DNA from: Desulfobacterales bacterium
GTDB lineage: Bacteria > Desulfobacterota > Desulfobacteria > Desulfobacterales > Desulfobacteraceae
Length of the DNA: 8,318 nt
Assembly: GCA_022361535.1 (NCBI GenBank)
Contig: JAKSAU010000146.1
Location: 1-8,318 of the forward strand
Direction of reading: 5' to 3'
Position numbers and translations under genes: made by a program. Within the stretch, counting starts at the first letter, position 1, and each line of letters begins with the position of its first letter. Of the stretch, positions 6,236-8,318 are shown one piece after another. The notes below the pieces were generated by a model. The model was not told where the DNA came from, ran no database searches, and worked only from the letters and a program-made list of their open reading frames with translations.

Positions 6236-7684
6236 TTAAGGGGTTAGGTCTATATCAGGGGCTATGCTTTTTACAAAAGCCCCAAGCTCTTCTTCCACAG
6301 CCGGATCCAGCATGGAGTCCGGTGCATCAGACAACATTTGTTTGTACACAGCAGATGCATTGACTAGGGCTTCTTGTTTTCCGTTTTCTTCCCATTTTTC
6401 ATAATTGTCCCAATTTGATGCCACGGGCCGCCAAGTATCCCTGCAGTTTGAAAAGGTTGAAGAATGGTAAAGAAAGGTTCCTCGTGGCCCGATCTCTTCA
6501 ATCACCTCGACTGCCAGATCTTTCTTTGGGCCTTCAAAGCCCTGCATAAAGGTTAAAATCCTGGAAATCGTTTCCTGGTCCATGACGAATTTTTCATAGG
6601 AGTTGGTCATGATGGAGTCCAACACCCCCAGGCATTCATTAATAATGGAGGCCCCGCCCATCATGCACTGAAACAGGTTCTGCATGGTTTCGATTCCCGA
6701 TTGGGCATCAACGGCTTTGGCATCGGTAAGCCCTGCCATGGTCCTTGTGGGCAGCCTGTAAAGCTCTCTTGCAAGCTGAATATTTGCAATGTTAATCAGA
6801 TTGGATTCCGGTGATCCTGTCACATATTGGCCGGTCTGCATATTGGGCACTGCCGATGCCGGGGCATAAATAAAAGGTGCGCCCGGTTTCACCAATTGAG
6901 TAAGTACAAGCCCGGATAAAATCTCGGCATTTTGCATCACGCTAGCGCCCCTTAGACTCATGGGCGCAGAAATTCCTGCAAGGGCGCAAGACAATACAGT
7001 AACAGGCTGTCCGTGCTCGGCATAAGTCATTATGGCCTCAAGGGGTTCATCATCAAACGCCAGCGGACTTAACGGGTTGATGCTCACATATATGGCAGCG
7101 TGATCTTCGAGAAATCCTGGGGTTCCTTTGGCGATTTCCACCATGCGGAACATGGTTTTAATCTGTTCACTGGTGCCGATATTGGACCTGATCGGTTTAT
7201 CCGTGTGCTTAAGCGTTTCAAATAAAATTCTCAGATAAGCTGTTTTGCCGTCAATATCAGAAGGCTCTACAGGGATTCCCCCGTTGATGGTGCAAACAGG
7301 GCTTGCCTGGGCCAGTTTATAAAAATTAACCAGATCTTCAATCCCGGCAAGCCAACGCCCCTTATCCAGGCTTTGGGCATGGATGCACCCGTTGCTGGGT
7401 TCCACATGGGTACGGGTTTGTCCTTCTCCTATGGTAATGGATCGCTCTTCATTGCGCCCGTGAAGCACAAAGGAGGATGGCGCAGTGTCAATGGCCGTCT
7501 CAATTAATTTCCTATGGATTTTGACCCGGTTTCCGTCAAGGTCAGCACCCTTTGCTTTAAACAATTCAAGGGCGGTCTGAGACTTGAGTTCCACACCAAC
7601 GGTTTCAAGCACTTTAACGCTTGCTTCGTGGATTTCTTCTAATCCCTGCTTGTCCTGCATCCGAATAAACCGGGAATTAACCAT
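6236..7684 (-). CDS. MttB-superfamily corrinoid methyltransferase, non-pyrrolysine type
   Basis: This 482-aa protein is homologous to the neighbouring MttB along its length. For example it has NPLSPLAFD against SPTSPLTLD, GAPFIYA against GAPVIYG, and NYEKW against NYDRW. At the pyrrolysine site it reads TMAGLTDAKAVDAQSG, so Leu319 replaces Pyl and the gene is read without an amber codon. Non-Pyl members of this superfamily (COG5598) with known activity demethylate quaternary amines, including glycine betaine (MtgB), proline betaine (MtpB), carnitine (MtcB) and gamma-butyrobetaine (MtyB). They pass the methyl group to a corrinoid protein. The substrate of this one cannot be told from sequence alone. 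The ATG at 7684 is preceded by AAGGAG at a 5-nt spacing; the stop is TAA. It is first in a two-gene operon with mttB, and a candidate sigma-54 promoter lies about 50 nt upstream. One possible division of labour is a quaternary amine handled here and trimethylamine by MttB. Confidence 0.9.
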   Translation of the reverse strand: MVNSRFIRMQDKQGLEEIHEASVKVLETVGVELKSQTALELFKAKGADLDGNRVKIHRKLIETAIDTAPSSFVLHGRNEERSITIGEGQTRTHVEPSNGCIHAQSLDKGRWLAGIEDLVNFYKLAQASPVCTINGGIPVEPSDIDGKTAYLRILFETLKHTDKPIRSNIGTSEQIKTMFRMVEIAKGTPGFLEDHAAIYVSINPLSPLAFDDEPLEAIMTYAEHGQPVTVLSCALAGISAPMSLRGASVMQNAEILSGLVLTQLVKPGAPFIYAPASAVPNMQTGQYVTGSPESNLINIANIQLARELYRLPTRTMAGLTDAKAVDAQSGIETMQNLFQCMMGGASIINECLGVLDSIMTNSYEKFVMDQETISRILTFMQGFEGPKKDLAVEVIEEIGPRGTFLYHSSTFSNCRDTWRPVASNWDNYEKWEENGKQEALVNASAVYKQMLSDAPDSMLDPAVEEELGAFVKSIAPDIDLTP

Positions 7685-7689
7685 TTTAT

Positions 7690-7695
7690 CTCCTT
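7690..7695 (-). promoter_or_regulatory. Strong ribosome binding site of the non-Pyl methyltransferase
   Basis: On the minus strand AAGGAG is followed by ATAAA and then ATG at 7684-7682. This near-consensus site fixes the start and implies efficient translation, in contrast to the weaker AAGGTG of the following mttB. Confidence 0.8.
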
Positions 7696-7744
7696 GTGCT
7701 GGTTCCTTAACATCTGTTGGGATGCTTGCCCGGCAAATTGCGTG

Positions 7745-7760
7745 TGCGAATCTTATGCCA
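7745..7760 (-). promoter_or_regulatory. Candidate sigma-54 promoter for the methyltransferase operon
   Basis: The minus strand reads TGGCAT-AAGAT-TCGCA. It keeps the GG and GC dinucleotides 10 nt apart, but differs from the TGGCAC-N5-TTGCA consensus at two positions. It would start transcription near 7734, about 50 nt before the ATG. The element is moderate by itself but sits at a sensible distance and mirrors the better site facing the other way. Confidence 0.4.
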
Positions 7761-7850
7761 TGATCAACATCAGACCATCACTAAAGTTGATAAAAACTAC
7801 GTCCCAGAGCCAAAAAACGCTTTTAAATCAAGGCACTTAGAAAATAGAGA

Positions 7851-7872
7851 GTATTTATCAGAATTCAAATAC
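7851..7872. promoter_or_regulatory. Dyad GTATTT-N10-AAATAC, candidate activator site
   Basis: GTATTT (7851-7856) and AAATAC (7867-7872) form a 22-bp dyad. Its centre is about 128 bp upstream of the predicted leftward sigma-54 start, a usual distance for an enhancer-binding protein. Short AT-rich dyads also occur by chance. Confidence 0.3.
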
Positions 7873-8081
7873 CGTATCGTCTTAAAGGCTTTATTCGCAT
7901 GGGTTTTCCTTGAAATTTTATTAAAACCTTGAATATTTATCAGGCGTATTTCTTCGACAAAAAAGCGGGCTTTACATCTGAGAAATTTTCAAGATTCTGA
8001 GATTTTTTTAAGTTAAAATACAAGGGCCGCATATCCGACTCTCAGGTTGAAGTTGAATTCTCAAACCCATCAAAAGACCTT

Positions 8082-8113
8082 ATATTCAGGGTGCAGCCCT
8101 TTATTCTGAATAT
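8082..8113. repeat. 8-bp inverted repeat ATATTCAG...CTGAATAT upstream of the rightward promoter
   Basis: ATATTCAG (8082-8089) pairs with CTGAATAT (8106-8113), and an AGGG/CCCT pairing is possible in between. It ends 24 nt before the sigma-54 -24 element. It could be a regulator binding site; no T-tract follows directly, so a terminator is less likely. Confidence 0.4.
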
Positions 8114-8136
8114 TCTCCTGTGTTCCTTTTAGAATG

Positions 8137-8152
8137 TGGCACACAACCTGCA
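8137..8152 (+). promoter_or_regulatory. Sigma-54 (-24/-12) promoter of the Tat-signal gene
   Basis: TGGCAC-ACAAC-CTGCA differs from the TGGCAC-N5-TTGCA consensus at one position. It has GG at 8138-8139 and GC at 8150-8151, exactly 10 nt apart. The predicted start is near 8163, leaving a leader of about 55 nt before the ATG at 8218. Such a promoter needs an ATP-dependent enhancer-binding activator, so the downstream gene is probably inducible. Confidence 0.7.
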
Positions 8153-8217
8153 CAATTAGCCAGCCAAAAGACTTACATGATGTAACCCTCAATAAACTTT
8201 AAAGAAAGGAAACCGCT

Positions 8218-8318
8218 ATGACTGAGTACTTTCCCGGAATGACCCGAAGAACGTTTATGAAAGGCGCACTTGCCGCAGGTGTTACCGCAGCCATCCCCGC
8301 ACCCGGGCTGCTTAAAAA
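8218..8318 (+). CDS. Tat-exported protein, N terminus only (cut by window edge)
   Basis: ATG at 8218 follows AAGGA (8206-8210) at a 7-nt spacing. The first 33 residues contain a twin-arginine signal: TRRTFMK, matching the (S/T)RRxFxK pattern, then a mildly hydrophobic Ala/Gly/Val-rich core GALAAGVTAAIPAPG. The protein would be folded in the cytoplasm, often with a cofactor, and exported by the Tat system. Candidates include molybdopterin oxidoreductases and other redox enzymes or substrate-binding proteins, but the mature part is not in the window and no family can be named. It is transcribed away from the methyltransferase operon, apparently from a sigma-54 promoter. Confidence 0.75.
   Translation, partial: MTEYFPGMTRRTFMKGALAAGVTAAIPAPGLLK

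Larger units (their letters stand above)
7685..8217. promoter_or_regulatory. Divergent intergenic control region
   Basis: These 533 nt lie between the leftward methyltransferase operon and the rightward Tat-signal gene. They are AT-rich and hold no convincing gene; a 71-codon plus-strand frame at 7717-7932 has no ribosome binding site or recognisable protein features. They contain two sigma-54-like promoters facing outward, two dyads, and a 10-bp direct repeat, TATTTATCAG, at 7852-7861 and 7934-7943. No cobalamin riboswitch motif could be identified by eye. Confidence 0.6.

Noticed and set aside
7717..7932. Plus-strand 71-codon frame in the divergent intergenic region
   Set aside because: Covers the candidate leftward promoter and dyad, lacks a ribosome binding site, and its composition does not look like a protein.

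Overview
The window looks like bacterial DNA from an anaerobe that uses pyrrolysine. An mttB-type trimethylamine methyltransferase gene carries an in-frame amber codon exactly where this family has pyrrolysine. The mixed base composition, -24/-12 (sigma-54) promoter-like sites and a Tat-exported protein would suit a sulfate-reducing desulfobacterium (Desulfobacterales). That placement is an inference from gene content, and a Gram-positive methylotrophic anaerobe is not excluded.

Layout. (1) Positions 1-3868, + strand: the last 47 codons of an unidentified gene, then after 35 nt a 1228-aa protein. It has an N-terminal EVE (PUA-like) domain, a helical Clp-N-like middle region, and a KAP-type P-loop NTPase with two membrane helices inserted between Walker A and Walker B. 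This resembles a modified-DNA-sensing, membrane-linked defence ATPase and is the best candidate here for an undescribed system. (2) Positions 3869-4679: a gene-poor stretch with a perfect 12-bp inverted repeat, a short ORF that looks like the signal-peptide end of a truncated exported protein, and a strong intrinsic terminator serving the minus-strand operon. (3) Positions 4680-7684, - strand: two MttB-superfamily genes in tandem. The promoter-proximal one is a non-pyrrolysine paralogue with Leu at the key position. The distal one is the pyrrolysine-type mttB, read through a TAG at codon 328. A 71-nt spacer with a perfect hairpin separates them. (4) Positions 7685-8217: a divergent intergenic region with a well-matched sigma-54 promoter facing right, a weaker one facing left, and dyad-symmetric candidate activator sites. 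(5) Positions 8218-8318, + strand: the start of a Tat-signal protein cut by the window edge.

How the parts may work together. The two methyltransferases probably move methyl groups from trimethylamine and from a quaternary amine (betaine-like) to a corrinoid protein encoded outside the window. The non-Pyl enzyme could demethylate a quaternary amine, but its substrate cannot be read from the sequence. The Tat protein may be co-regulated with them through shared sigma-54 control. The EVE-KAP gene appears unrelated to methylamine metabolism and is separated from it by the gene-poor stretch. No corrinoid protein, pylT/pylSBCD gene, RNA gene, complete IS element or CRISPR array is visible.
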